Positions 39,430 through 47,999 of a DNA stretch of 64,000 bases are shown one piece after another. Positions within the stretch are counted from its first letter, which is position 1. The number at the start of each line of letters is the position of its first letter. A model generated the notes under the pieces. It did not search any database. It saw nothing but the letters and a program-made list of their open reading frames with translations, and was not told where the DNA came from. The position numbers were made by a program, and so were the translations under genes. Source of the DNA: Halolamina pelagica (GTDB taxonomy: Archaea; Halobacteriota; Halobacteria; Halobacteriales; Haloferacaceae); NCBI RefSeq assembly GCF_900115675.1, contig NZ_FOXI01000004.1:186001-250000 (forward strand), in the 5' to 3' direction.

Positions 39430-41784
39430 TCACTCCGGGAGCTCCGACGCCGTCACCTCGTACACGACCACGTCACCCTCGACGAACACGGGCTCGTAGC
39501 CCGCTCGGTCGCTGAAGTTCACCAGCCCGTCCCCGTAGCGCCCGCGCTCGGCGGCGCCGACCCAGACGTACTGCACGTCGTGCTCCCGGATCAGTGACGC
39601 CGCCTCGGCGGGTGATCCGGTGTAGAGCGCGTCGACGGCCTCGGCCCGGGCGTAGTAGGCGTCCGGCCCGCGGTAGCCGACCTCGTGGGCCCAGCCGGCG
39701 ACCGTGGGAACGCCGGTGAGGCTGGCGGCGATGGAGGCCTCCCAGCTGTACATCCCGGGCTCACCCCCGGTCCCGGGCGCGGAGACGATCACCGTCTCGC
39801 CGTCGGCGTTCCGGTCGAGCCAGTCGACCGCTGCGAGTTCGCTCTCGTCGTACCAACCGGGCATCGAGGTGGCGTCGAGCGTCGGCTCCTCGCTGCCCGC
39901 GAAGTGACCCGAGAGCGCGAACCCGCCGTAGAGCGAGGTGGACACGACGAGCGCCGCGACGAGCACCGGCACGGCGACGCCACGGCCGAGCGCGGGGGGG
40001 TCCGCCGCCCGGACAGCCCGCGTCGCGCGGCCAAGCAGCCCCGCGACGGCGGCGCCGGCGGCGACGCCCCAGAACACCCAGATCTGCATGTACGTCTTGA
40101 ACACCGTGTTCATCCGGAGCGGGCCGGCCTGCTCGTTGACGAAGACGAACTCGACGATGGTCACCAGCCCCGCGCCGGCGACGATCAACACCGTCTCGTA
40201 GCTCGCGTCGCGGAACCGCAGGACGACCCAGCCGACGACCAGCAGCGGGAGCGTAAAGGCCAGCACGTCCATCGGGAGCGTGATCGCGAGGGCGCCGACG
40301 GCGACGATCGCCAGCGCCAGCGACCAGCGCCGGTCACGCTCGACCCGTCCGAGCAGGTGGAGGCCGAACACGACGAGGAACGCGCCGTGGACCGCGAACA
40401 GTTCGAGAACCCCGCTCCGGGCCGCGGCCGGGAGGAACTCGATCGTCCGGCTGCTGCCGCCCGTCATCGTCCCGGCGAGGAACGGTGCGGCGAGTACGGC
40501 CGCGACGGCGCCGAGCGCGCCGACGATTCCCAGCGGGACGAGCAGGCGTTCGAGCTCCGCGAGCGCGCGGGCTGCTGCGTCGCCGCCGTCAGCCGTGCCG
40601 AGCGAGTCAGCCGCCCGCCGTCGGCCCGCCCGGACGCGCTCGGCGACGCCGTGCGGGAGGAGCGCCGTCGGTTCGGCGGGCGCGAGCGCCAGCGCGAGGT
40701 AGGTGACGCCGAAGACCGAGGGGAAGCTCCACGTGCTGGTGACGATCTGGAACAGCCCCAGCAGCGGGACGACGGCGAGCAGGGCCAGCCGTCGTCGGCG
40801 CTCGTCGGCGGGGGTCAGGTAGAGGGCGAAACCCAGCGCCGCCGCGAGCAGCAGGAACGGCGTCCCCATCATGTGGGCGTGCATGTCGCCGTTGAGCCAC
40901 GCGAACAGCGGGAACTCGTTGATGGTGGGGAACGTGGAACCGCCGACGGCGTCGGTGATCACGCGGCTGGCGTTCCAGTAACTGAACCCCTCGCCCGAGA
41001 GCGGCAGCACCTTGACCCCGGGCGCGAGCGACTCTCGGAGTCCTGGGGGGAGGAGGCCGAGCAGGAGTCGACCGATCGTTGCGAGGTTGCTCGCGAAGCC
41101 GACGAAGAAGGCGGCGAACGCGCCGCCGAGCCGGGCGTCGACGCCGCGCTCGGCCGCGACGTTCGACGCGAGGTCGTACGCGGCAGTCACGAGCATCGCG
41201 TAGAAACCCGCGAGCGCGAGGTTGTACGCGAGTTCCGGCGCCGTGCCGGTCAGGTAGGTCAGGATCGCCGCCACCAGGTGGCCGCCGTAGTAGTACTGCA
41301 CCGGTTCGCCCGCGAACCAGAAGTCCTCGGGGGGGAGCGTCCCCGAACGCAGCAGCGACCGGAGCATCCCGAAGTCGAGGTACTTCTCGCCGCCGGCGGC
41401 GTGGACCGCCGGGTCGACGCTCCGGATCGCGATCAGGAAGAGGAACGCGGCGACGAACACGACCGCGGTCTCGGCGACGACACGGCGGTCGGCCACGAGA
41501 TCGTCGGCGAGTCGAGGATCGCCCTCGCGGAGCGCGTCGCGGTCGAGCCCCAGCGCGGCGGCGATCGCGACGAGGACGGCGACGCCGGCAGCGACCGTGA
41601 GCGGGCCGAAGGAGAGCTTCCCCAGCCAGTACACCGGGAGCCAGATCGTGACCAGCGCCACCGGGAGCGCGAACCCGACGCCCCGACTCCGAAACCGGGC
41701 GAACAGCCGGGCAGCCAGTGGGTATCCGAGCACCGCCAACCCGGCGAAAACCGCCAGCCAGACGAGCACGGCGAGATACTGCAT
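39430..41784 (-). CDS. DUF2298 polytopic membrane protein
   Basis: A 784-residue integral membrane protein with about 14 hydrophobic segments and a soluble C-terminal domain from about 635. Diagnostic for DUF2298 are EKYLDFGMLRSLLRSGTLPP (about 130-150) and AGEPVQYYYGGHL (about 158-170), with polar residues in an otherwise hydrophobic setting. The organisation is that of GT-C type glycosyltransferases, and members are suspected envelope sugar transferases, but no activity is proven. The C-terminal part (HEVGYRGPDAYYARAEAVDA) resembles other GT-C tails. It is not in an operon. Confidence 0.85.
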   Translation of the reverse strand: MQYLAVLVWLAVFAGLAVLGYPLAARLFARFRSRGVGFALPVALVTIWLPVYWLGKLSFGPLTVAAGVAVLVAIAAALGLDRDALREGDPRLADDLVADRRVVAETAVVFVAAFLFLIAIRSVDPAVHAAGGEKYLDFGMLRSLLRSGTLPPEDFWFAGEPVQYYYGGHLVAAILTYLTGTAPELAYNLALAGFYAMLVTAAYDLASNVAAERGVDARLGGAFAAFFVGFASNLATIGRLLLGLLPPGLRESLAPGVKVLPLSGEGFSYWNASRVITDAVGGSTFPTINEFPLFAWLNGDMHAHMMGTPFLLLAAALGFALYLTPADERRRRLALLAVVPLLGLFQIVTSTWSFPSVFGVTYLALALAPAEPTALLPHGVAERVRAGRRRAADSLGTADGGDAAARALAELERLLVPLGIVGALGAVAAVLAAPFLAGTMTGGSSRTIEFLPAAARSGVLELFAVHGAFLVVFGLHLLGRVERDRRWSLALAIVAVGALAITLPMDVLAFTLPLLVVGWVVLRFRDASYETVLIVAGAGLVTIVEFVFVNEQAGPLRMNTVFKTYMQIWVFWGVAAGAAVAGLLGRATRAVRAADPPALGRGVAVPVLVAALVVSTSLYGGFALSGHFAGSEEPTLDATSMPGWYDESELAAVDWLDRNADGETVIVSAPGTGGEPGMYSWEASIAASLTGVPTVAGWAHEVGYRGPDAYYARAEAVDALYTGSPAEAASLIREHDVQYVWVGAAERGRYGDGLVNFSDRAGYEPVFVEGDVVVYEVTASELPE

Positions 41785-41933
41785 TGCCGGGATCCGCGGT
41801 CCGAACCGGGAAACCCCTTTCGGGTATCCCCGGAACGGATTCGACCTCTACTCCGCTCCGATCCGGGAAAAGTTGACGTTCGAACTACGAGCCCCGGGAA
41901 ACGGGGCGACCCGGACACCTCCCCCGGTTTCAC

Positions 41934-42011
41934 GATTCAGAAAAGAATCTTTCTAAGTTCGAAATCTATCGGGGGGTGATGCGTAACGTTCATGGGTGTG
42001 ACAACCCCATG
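41934..42011 (+). promoter_or_regulatory. sufC upstream regulatory region with two inverted repeats
   Basis: gattc-agaaaa-gaatc (41934-41949) is an inverted repeat directly upstream of the TATA-like ttctaag (41951-41957). A second dyad, catggg...cccatg, spans 41991-42011 inside the leader. The sufC start at 42031 is about 75 bases from the box, so the operon has a leader, unlike most genes here. These could be operators or RNA hairpins; no known consensus is matched. Confidence 0.4.
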
Positions 42012-42053
42012 TGCTCCCACGAGGCTACGAATGGCTACACTCGAAATCAATAA
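41979..42053 (+). CDS. Candidate 24-codon Cys/His-rich leader ORF before sufC
   Basis: ATG at 41979 stands 25 bases after ttctaag, the leaderless distance, and opens a frame of 24 codons ending TAA at 42051-42053, 23 bases inside sufC in another frame. The peptide starts MRNVHGCDNPMCSH; the core H-x-C-x4-C-x-H could bind iron, zinc or an Fe-S cluster. If translated it would couple ribosomes to the sufC start. A plain chance ORF is the alternative; there is no homology evidence. The in-frame ATG at 41992 would instead extend sufC by 13 residues. Confidence 0.35.
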   Translation: MRNVHGCDNPMCSHEATNGYTRNQ

Positions 42054-42951
42054 CCTACACGCGGAAGTCGCCGAGAACGGAGAGCGAATCCTGCGCGGGG
42101 TCGACCTGGAGGTCAACTCCGGGGAGATCCACGCCCTGATGGGCCCGAACGGCTCGGGCAAGTCCACGACCGCCAAGGTCATCGCGGGCCACCCGGCCTA
42201 CGAGGTGACCGAGGGCGAGATCACGCTCCACCTCGACGACGAGGACCTCGCGGACGTCGACGAGGACCTCGACGAGGAACACTACCACTGGGACCTGCTC
42301 GGACTCGAACCCAACGAGCGGGCCGCCCTGGGCATCTTCCTCGCCTTCCAGTACCCGGCCGAGATCGAGGGGGTCACCATGACCAACTTCCTCCGGCAGG
42401 CGCTCAACGCCAAACTCGAGGAGCGCGAGGAGCTCTTCGAGGACGAGGACGAAGCGGACGCCGAGGAGGAGGAGGACGACGACGAGGGCTACGAGACCTC
42501 CCCGATGGAGGGGCCCGCGGACGACGGCGACATCGGCGTCGCCGAGTTCCAGCAGATCCTGAGCGAGAAGATGGAGCTGCTGGACATGGACGAGTCCTTC
42601 GCCCAGCGGTACCTCAACGCCGGCTTCTCCGGCGGCGAGAAGAAGCAGAACGAGGTGCTGCAGGCCGCGATCCTCGAGCCCAGCATTGCCGTGCTCGACG
42701 AGATCGACTCCGGGCTCGACATCGACCGCCTCAGCGACGTTGCACAGGGCATCGAACGACTGCGCGACGAGCAGGGCACCGGCGTCCTGCAGATCACCCA
42801 CTACCAGCGGATCCTCGACTACGTGGAGCCCGACCGGGTCCACGTGATGCTCGACGGCGAGGTCGTCATGGACGGCGACGCCGAACTCGCGAAGAAGCTC
42901 GAGGAGAAGGGGTACGACTGGGTGCGCGAGCAGGTTTACGAGACGGCTTAA
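42031..42951 (+). CDS. sufC: Fe-S cluster assembly ATPase SufC
   Basis: A 306-residue ABC ATPase of the Suf machinery. Walker A is GPNGSGKS (38-45), the signature FSGGEKKQNEV is near 208, and Walker B IAVLDEIDSGLD follows. An insertion at about 130-172 is a run of Glu/Asp (EEREELFEDEDEADAEEEED) absent in bacterial SufC, a halophilic addition. It powers the SufBC2D scaffold that builds Fe-S clusters. First of a three-gene operon, four bases before sufB. The ATG at 42031 gives MATLEINNLHAEVA, as in homologues. Confidence 0.94.
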   Translation: MATLEINNLHAEVAENGERILRGVDLEVNSGEIHALMGPNGSGKSTTAKVIAGHPAYEVTEGEITLHLDDEDLADVDEDLDEEHYHWDLLGLEPNERAALGIFLAFQYPAEIEGVTMTNFLRQALNAKLEEREELFEDEDEADAEEEEDDDEGYETSPMEGPADDGDIGVAEFQQILSEKMELLDMDESFAQRYLNAGFSGGEKKQNEVLQAAILEPSIAVLDEIDSGLDIDRLSDVAQGIERLRDEQGTGVLQITHYQRILDYVEPDRVHVMLDGEVVMDGDAELAKKLEEKGYDWVREQVYETA

Positions 42952-42955
42952 ACCC

Positions 42956-44386
42956 ATGAGTTCAGACCAGGACCACCTACAACAGACCGACACCGAGGAG
43001 CGCTTCGACTTCAAGAAGGACTCCGAGGCCGCCTACGCGGCGGAGAAAGGGCTGACCGAGGACACGATCCACGCGATCTCCGACGACAAGGACGAGCCCG
43101 ACTGGATGCGCGAGCGCCGCCTGCGCGCGCTCAAGCAGTTCCAGGCGATGCCGATGCCGACCGACTGGCCGGGCCAGCCCGACCTCTCCGAGGTCGAGAT
43201 CGACGAGATCGTCCCGTACATCCGACCGGACATCGACACCCGTGGCGGCGTCGAAGACTGGACGGATCTCCCGGACGACATCAAGGACACGTTCGACAAG
43301 CTGGGCATCCCCGAGGCGGAGAAGAACGCGCTCTCGGGCGTCGGCGCCCAGTACGAGTCCGAGGTCGTCTACCAGAACATGCGCGAGCGCTGGGAGGACA
43401 AGGGCGTCGTGTTCATGAACATGGACCAGGCGGTCCAGGAGCATCCGGAGCTCGTCAAGGAGCACTTCATGACCGACTGTGTCCCCCCGAGCGACAACAA
43501 GTTCGCGGCGCTGCACGGCGCCATCTGGTCGGGCGGCTCGTTCGTCTACGTCCCCGAGGACGTGACGGTCGACATGCCCGTCCAGGCGTACTTCCGGATG
43601 AACTCCGAGGGGATGGGCCAGTTCGAGCACACGCTCATCATCGCCGAGGAGGGCTCGGAGGTCCACTACATCGAGGGCTGTTCCGCCCCGAAGTACTCCG
43701 CGTTCAACCTCCACTCCGGCGGCGTCGAGGTGTACGTCGGCGAGAACGCTCACGTGCAGTACTCGACCGTGCAGAACTGGTCGAAGAACACGTACAACCT
43801 CAACACCAAGCGCGCCCTCGTCGAGCAGGAGGGTCGCATGGAGTGGATCTCGGGCTCGATGGGCTCGAAGGCGACGATGCTCTACCCCTCGACGGTGCTG
43901 AAGGGGCGTGGGGCGTCGGACAACCACATCACCATCGCCTTCGCGGGCGAGGGACAGGACATCGACACCGGCGCGAAGGTGTACCACAACGCGCCGGACA
44001 CGAAGTCCACCATCGAGTCGAAGTCCATCAGCAAGGACGGCGGCCGCACCAACTACCGCGGCCTCGTCCACATCGCCGACGGCGCCGAGAACTCCTCGAC
44101 GGCCGTCGAGTGTGACGCGCTGATGTTCGACAACGAGTCGACCTCCGACACGATGCCGTACATGGAGATCAACGAGTCGAAGGTCGACGTGGCCCACGAG
44201 GCGACGGTGGGGAAGATCGGCGACGAGGACATCTTCTACCTCCAGACCCGTGGCCTCGACGACGACGACGCCAAGCAGATGATCGTCTCGGGCTTCATCG
44301 AGCCGATCACGGAGGAGCTCCCCATCGAGTACGCCGTGGAGCTGAACCGACTGGTGGAGCTGGAGATGGAGGGAAGCCTCGGATAA
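42956..44386 (+). CDS. sufB: Fe-S cluster assembly scaffold protein SufB
   Basis: A 476-residue SufB with the right-handed beta-helix core. Conserved blocks are CVPPSDNKFAALHGAIWSGG, VHYIEGCSAPKYSAFNLHSG and NYRGLVHIADGAENSSTAVE, ending with the SufB/D C-terminal region (LPIEYAVELNRLVELEMEG). Cys in EGCSAP and the Glu/His residues of the core are those implicated in cluster assembly. The TAA stop shares one base with the sufD ATG. Confidence 0.94.
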   Translation: MSSDQDHLQQTDTEERFDFKKDSEAAYAAEKGLTEDTIHAISDDKDEPDWMRERRLRALKQFQAMPMPTDWPGQPDLSEVEIDEIVPYIRPDIDTRGGVEDWTDLPDDIKDTFDKLGIPEAEKNALSGVGAQYESEVVYQNMRERWEDKGVVFMNMDQAVQEHPELVKEHFMTDCVPPSDNKFAALHGAIWSGGSFVYVPEDVTVDMPVQAYFRMNSEGMGQFEHTLIIAEEGSEVHYIEGCSAPKYSAFNLHSGGVEVYVGENAHVQYSTVQNWSKNTYNLNTKRALVEQEGRMEWISGSMGSKATMLYPSTVLKGRGASDNHITIAFAGEGQDIDTGAKVYHNAPDTKSTIESKSISKDGGRTNYRGLVHIADGAENSSTAVECDALMFDNESTSDTMPYMEINESKVDVAHEATVGKIGDEDIFYLQTRGLDDDDAKQMIVSGFIEPITEELPIEYAVELNRLVELEMEGSLG

Positions 44387-45600
44387 TGAGCGCGACACTC
44401 AAACAGGGCCTCTCCGAGGAGGTCGTCCGCGACCTCTCGGCGACCCGGGACGAGCCCGAATGGCTGCTGGAGCGGCGCCTCGACGCGCTCTCCGCGCTCG
44501 ACGACCTCGACCTGCCGGACGTCATCCAGACGCCCGGCCGTCGGTGGACGAACCTCACCGACCTCTCCTTCGAGCAGCTGGTCGACCCGCTGAACCAGTC
44601 CGACGAGACCGAGCGGGTCACCGCCGAGGGCGTCGAAGTCCTCGACTTCGAGACCGCGCTCGACGAGCACGAGGACCTGCTCCGCGAGGAGTTCGGTGCC
44701 ACGCTCGACCCGCAGAGCAACTACCTCACCGCGCTGTCGGCGGCGCTGTTCACGACGGGCACGCTGATCTACGTCCCCGAGGGCGTCGACGCCGAGGACG
44801 TGAAGATCCGGACCGAGATGCGCTCGGACTCCCTGTTCAGCCATACGCTCGTGGTGACCGAGGAGAGCGCGTCCGTCACGATCCTCGAAGCGATCGGCGA
44901 CGAGGGGCCGACCGCGGACGACGAGGGGCGCTACTTCAGCAACCTCGTCGAGGTCGCCGCGGGCAAGAACTCGAACGTCCAGTTCGGGTCGCTGCAGAAC
45001 CTCTCCGAGGACGCCTACTGCTACACGCTCAAACACGGCGTGGCCGCGGATGACGCCACGGTCGACTGGATCGAGGGCAACTTCGGCACCCAGATCACGC
45101 GATCCGACGTCGAGACGGAACTCGACGGCGAGGGCAGCGAATCCCAGATCGTCGGCGCGTTCTTCGGGCACGAGGACCAGCACTTCGACGTGAACGCCCG
45201 CGTCTGGCACAACGCCGAGCACACGACCGCGGACCTCGTGACCCGCGGCGTGCTCGACGACACCGCGCGCTCGGTGTACGAGGGCGTCCAGGACGTCGGC
45301 CGCGACGCCTGGGACACCTCCTCCTACCAGCGCGAGAACACCCTGATGCTGAGCGACGACAGCGAGGCCGACGCCTCGCCGAAGCTGATCATCAAGAACC
45401 ACGACACCGAGGCCAGCCACTCCGCGACGGTCGGACAGGTCGACCAGCAGGACCTGTTCTACATGAACTCCCGCGGGATCAGCCCGCGGCAGGCCCGGAA
45501 CATGCTCGTCGAGGGCTTCTTCGTACCGGTGCTCGAGGAGATCGCCGTCGAGGAGTTCCGCGACGACGTGCAGGACCTCGTCCACGAACGCCTCGACTGA
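44386..45600 (+). CDS. sufD: Fe-S cluster assembly protein SufD
   Basis: A 404-residue SufD paralogue of SufB, completing SufBC2D. The beta-helix core contains ESASVTILEAIGDEG and AGKNSNVQFGSLQNLSEDAY, and the C-terminal block SHSATVGQVDQQDLFYMNSR and ISPRQARNMLVEGF is the SufD signature. The ATG overlaps the sufB stop by one base. No cysteine desulfurase or SufE-type gene lies nearby, so sulfur delivery is encoded elsewhere. Confidence 0.94.
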   Translation: MSATLKQGLSEEVVRDLSATRDEPEWLLERRLDALSALDDLDLPDVIQTPGRRWTNLTDLSFEQLVDPLNQSDETERVTAEGVEVLDFETALDEHEDLLREEFGATLDPQSNYLTALSAALFTTGTLIYVPEGVDAEDVKIRTEMRSDSLFSHTLVVTEESASVTILEAIGDEGPTADDEGRYFSNLVEVAAGKNSNVQFGSLQNLSEDAYCYTLKHGVAADDATVDWIEGNFGTQITRSDVETELDGEGSESQIVGAFFGHEDQHFDVNARVWHNAEHTTADLVTRGVLDDTARSVYEGVQDVGRDAWDTSSYQRENTLMLSDDSEADASPKLIIKNHDTEASHSATVGQVDQQDLFYMNSRGISPRQARNMLVEGFFVPVLEEIAVEEFRDDVQDLVHERLD

Positions 45601-45630
45601 GGCGGCTCCCGCCGTCCGTTTTCGCGCCGA

Positions 45631-46842
45631 CTAACTGAACATCTTTTCGCGGCTGATCTGGAGCCTGAGAAACGCCGGGATCGCCACCAGCGCCAGCAGT
45701 ATCTCCGCGCCGCCGGCGAAGCCGAACGCGGCGGGGTAGCCGAAGTCGTCGGCGATCAGGCCCCCGCCGACGACGCCCGTGAGAAAGCCCAGACTCCCGG
45801 CGATGTTGAACCCGCCGAGGGCGACGCCCCGCTCGTCGCCGGGCGCGAGGTCGACGACCAGCGCCATCGTCGCCGGCGCCATCAGCGCGCCGAGGACGCC
45901 GACGGCGACCATCCCGAACTGGACCGCCAGCAGCGCGTCGCTCCGGACCGGGAACGTCGACTCCGCGGTGCCGATCCCGAGCACGACCACCCCGTAGAAC
46001 GCCGACCCGGCGACGATGGGGGCCGTGCGGCCGAACCGGTCCGAGAGTCGGCCGAAGGGGTACTGGAGCAGGCCGAAGGGGGCGAAAAACAGCGCGAGCG
46101 TGATCCCCGTCTCCGCGGGCGAGAGGTCGAACGCCGTCCGGAAGTAGACGGTCCCGACCAGCGCGAAGAAGCCGGCGGTCATGCGGTCGGCGAAGCCGAA
46201 GGCGAACGGCACCGCGAGCGATGGCGTCCGACGGAGCGCGCCGAGCGCCTCGCGCACGCCCTCGTGGTCGCCCTCCGGAGCGCGGTCGGCGACGAGCAGC
46301 GTCGCGGCGCCGACGAGCGTCAGCAGCACTGCCCCGGTCCACAGGGGCACGAACGGGCCGATCGCGTAGAGCTGGCCGCCGATCGGCGCACCGAGCGCCG
46401 TGCCGATCCCGATCGCGATGCCGGCGGCGCCCATGTTCCGGCCGTTCCCCTCGCCGAGGTCGGCGAGCATCGACATCGCCAGCGAGAACGCGCCGACGGT
46501 GGCGGCGCCCTGCAGGAAGCGGACGACGAGCACGAGCCAGAACGCCGGCTCGGTCGGTCCGAGCAGCGCGAGGACGCCGTAGCCGAGTGCGCCCAGCACC
46601 GCCCCGGCGGCGACGAACGGGATGCGACGCTCCGCGGTGTCGCTCGCGGCGCCCCACACCCCCGCGGCCAGTGCGAACGCGGCGAACTCGGCGGCGAGGA
46701 ACCACGTACTGGCGTCGAGGTAGTTGCCGCTGCCGAAGCCCATCGCGGCCACGAGCCGATCCACGCCCGGGTACAGCAGCGTCTGGGAGAGCATCACCGC
46801 CCAGACGACGAGTGCGAGTGCGGTCCGGTCGCGGGAAGACAC
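45631..46842 (-). CDS. MFS transporter
   Basis: A 403-residue transporter with about 12 membrane helices. It starts at GTG (VSSRDRTALALVVWAVMLSQ); a longer in-frame extension would run over the ferritin-like gene. The loop 2-3 signature GVWGAASDTAERRIPF and the mirror LSDRFGRTAPIV are typical of drug/metabolite MFS proteins. The substrate is not readable. Convergent with sufD and divergent from the ferritin-like gene. The C-terminus ends ISREKMFS. Confidence 0.86.
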   Translation of the reverse strand: MSSRDRTALALVVWAVMLSQTLLYPGVDRLVAAMGFGSGNYLDASTWFLAAEFAAFALAAGVWGAASDTAERRIPFVAAGAVLGALGYGVLALLGPTEPAFWLVLVVRFLQGAATVGAFSLAMSMLADLGEGNGRNMGAAGIAIGIGTALGAPIGGQLYAIGPFVPLWTGAVLLTLVGAATLLVADRAPEGDHEGVREALGALRRTPSLAVPFAFGFADRMTAGFFALVGTVYFRTAFDLSPAETGITLALFFAPFGLLQYPFGRLSDRFGRTAPIVAGSAFYGVVVLGIGTAESTFPVRSDALLAVQFGMVAVGVLGALMAPATMALVVDLAPGDERGVALGGFNIAGSLGFLTGVVGGGLIADDFGYPAAFGFAGGAEILLALVAIPAFLRLQISREKMFS

Positions 46843-46948
46843 ACGGGGGGGTTCGGGTTGCGGGGGCTTCCGACTTCCGGGTTCGGTCGAGGCCGAACCA
46901 CCCGCTGAAGGGCCGGGCTTAAGTCCCTCCCTCTCGGAGTCGGCACTG

Positions 46949-46990
46949 ATGAGCACGGTACCGGTCGCCGACTGGCGGTGGTCGCGGTGA
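46949..46990 (+). CDS. Candidate 13-codon leader ORF of the ferritin-like gene
   Basis: MSTVPVADWRWSR. The ATG at 46949 lies about 29 bases after gcttaag (46917-46923), so it would be the first codon of a leaderless transcript. The TGA at 46988-46990 overlaps the GTG of the next gene as GTGA, the same overlap used between real coupled genes here. This explains how the GTG could be reached without a ribosome binding site. Confidence 0.4.
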   Translation: MSTVPVADWRWSR

Positions 46991-47484
46991 GCGTCGACCA
47001 GCGGGTCGACTCCGACCACCAGCTCGCCCGCCTGCTCCAGATCGGGGTCGTACTCGAGGAGGTCGTCGAGGCACGCGCGTACCGACACTACCAGAGCCTC
47101 GCCGAGGAGGATCGCGACCTCGAGGCCGACGTGGAGGCGCTGCTGGAGGAAGCCGCGACGGAGTCGGCCCGCCACCGCGAACGGCTGGAGGAGTTGGTCG
47201 ACGAACTCGACGCCGAGTCGATCCCCTTCGAGAGCGTCGAGACGCTCGTCGAGGCCCGCTACGGGCGCACCAAGCCCGAGGACTTCGACGGCGTGCTCTA
47301 CGACCAGCTCTGCAACGAGGAGACGGCCTACAAGTTCTACGACGACCTCATCGACGCCATCGAGGCGAGCGACGCGGCGTTCTCGCTCGAACGCGATCGC
47401 GTGCTCGAGGTGCTGACGGAGATCCGCGACGAGGAGGCGGAGGGGGTCGAGGAAGTCACCCGGATCATGGAGGCTCGCGAATGA
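46987..47484 (+). CDS. Ferritin-like/rubrerythrin-type domain protein
   Basis: A 165-residue four-helix-bundle protein. Helices carry Glu residues spaced as in ferritin-like di-iron sites: GVVLEEVVEARAYRHYQ (E and H near 23-34) and CNEETAYKFYDDLI with further E/H in ATESARHRERLEEL. The assignment to ferritin-like is by pattern; whether the metals are present is inferred. GTG at 46987 is favoured because it overlaps the stop of a mini-ORF. Its stop overlaps the DtxR regulator, so the two act together, probably in iron handling. Confidence 0.8.
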   Translation: MSVDQRVDSDHQLARLLQIGVVLEEVVEARAYRHYQSLAEEDRDLEADVEALLEEAATESARHRERLEELVDELDAESIPFESVETLVEARYGRTKPEDFDGVLYDQLCNEETAYKFYDDLIDAIEASDAAFSLERDRVLEVLTEIRDEEAEGVEEVTRIMEARE

Positions 47485-47915
47485 ACACGGCCAACCAGTA
47501 CCTGAAAGCGATCTATCTGGTCCAACGGATGGACGACGGCCCGGCGGCGACGGGGCGTGTCGCCGACTCGCTCGACGTGAGTCCCGCCAGCGCCAACGAG
47601 ATGATCGGGAAGCTGGAGGAGCGCGGGCTCGCCGAACACGAGAAGTACAAGGGGGTCTCGCTCACCGAGGAGGGGATCACCCGTGCGGAGAACGCGCTCC
47701 AGACGTACTGCATCCTCGAGCGCTTCCTCGCGAACGTCCTCGGCGTCGAGGAGTTCCGCGACGAGGCCCAGCAGCTCGAGCCGGTGATCGACGAGACCGT
47801 CGCGGAGCGGCTCGACACCATCATCGACCGGGCCGACGAGTGTCCCGACTGCTTCGACGCCGAGGCCGACGCGTGTTGCTACCTCGCGGGGACGTGTGAG
47901 TCCGGGGCAGACTGA
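47481..47915 (+). CDS. DtxR/SirR-type metal-dependent regulator
   Basis: A 144-residue DtxR-family repressor. Residues 1-65 form the winged helix (QYLKAIYLVQRM, then DSLDVSPASANEMIGKLEER), and the dimer/metal domain follows (ITRAENALQTYCILERFLAN, LEPVIDETVAERLD). The C-terminus is Cys-rich (DECPDC, ACCYLAGTC), which could sense iron or redox state. It lacks an SH3-like domain, unlike the second DtxR protein at 59527. The ATG overlaps the ferritin-like gene stop (ATGA). It likely represses its own operon or iron genes in metal-replete cells. Confidence 0.87.
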   Translation: MNTANQYLKAIYLVQRMDDGPAATGRVADSLDVSPASANEMIGKLEERGLAEHEKYKGVSLTEEGITRAENALQTYCILERFLANVLGVEEFRDEAQQLEPVIDETVAERLDTIIDRADECPDCFDAEADACCYLAGTCESGAD

Positions 47916-47999
47916 GACGAGGAGAGGACGCGACCGACCTGAATTTCCTCTAACTGGCTACAGATATTTATCACGTAAGAGATCAATATACCCTCCCGG

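Noticed and set aside
45631-47175. MFS transporter with a 111-residue N-terminal extension
   Set aside because: The extra part is antisense to the ferritin-like gene and lacks membrane character; the GTG at 46842 gives a normal MFS start.
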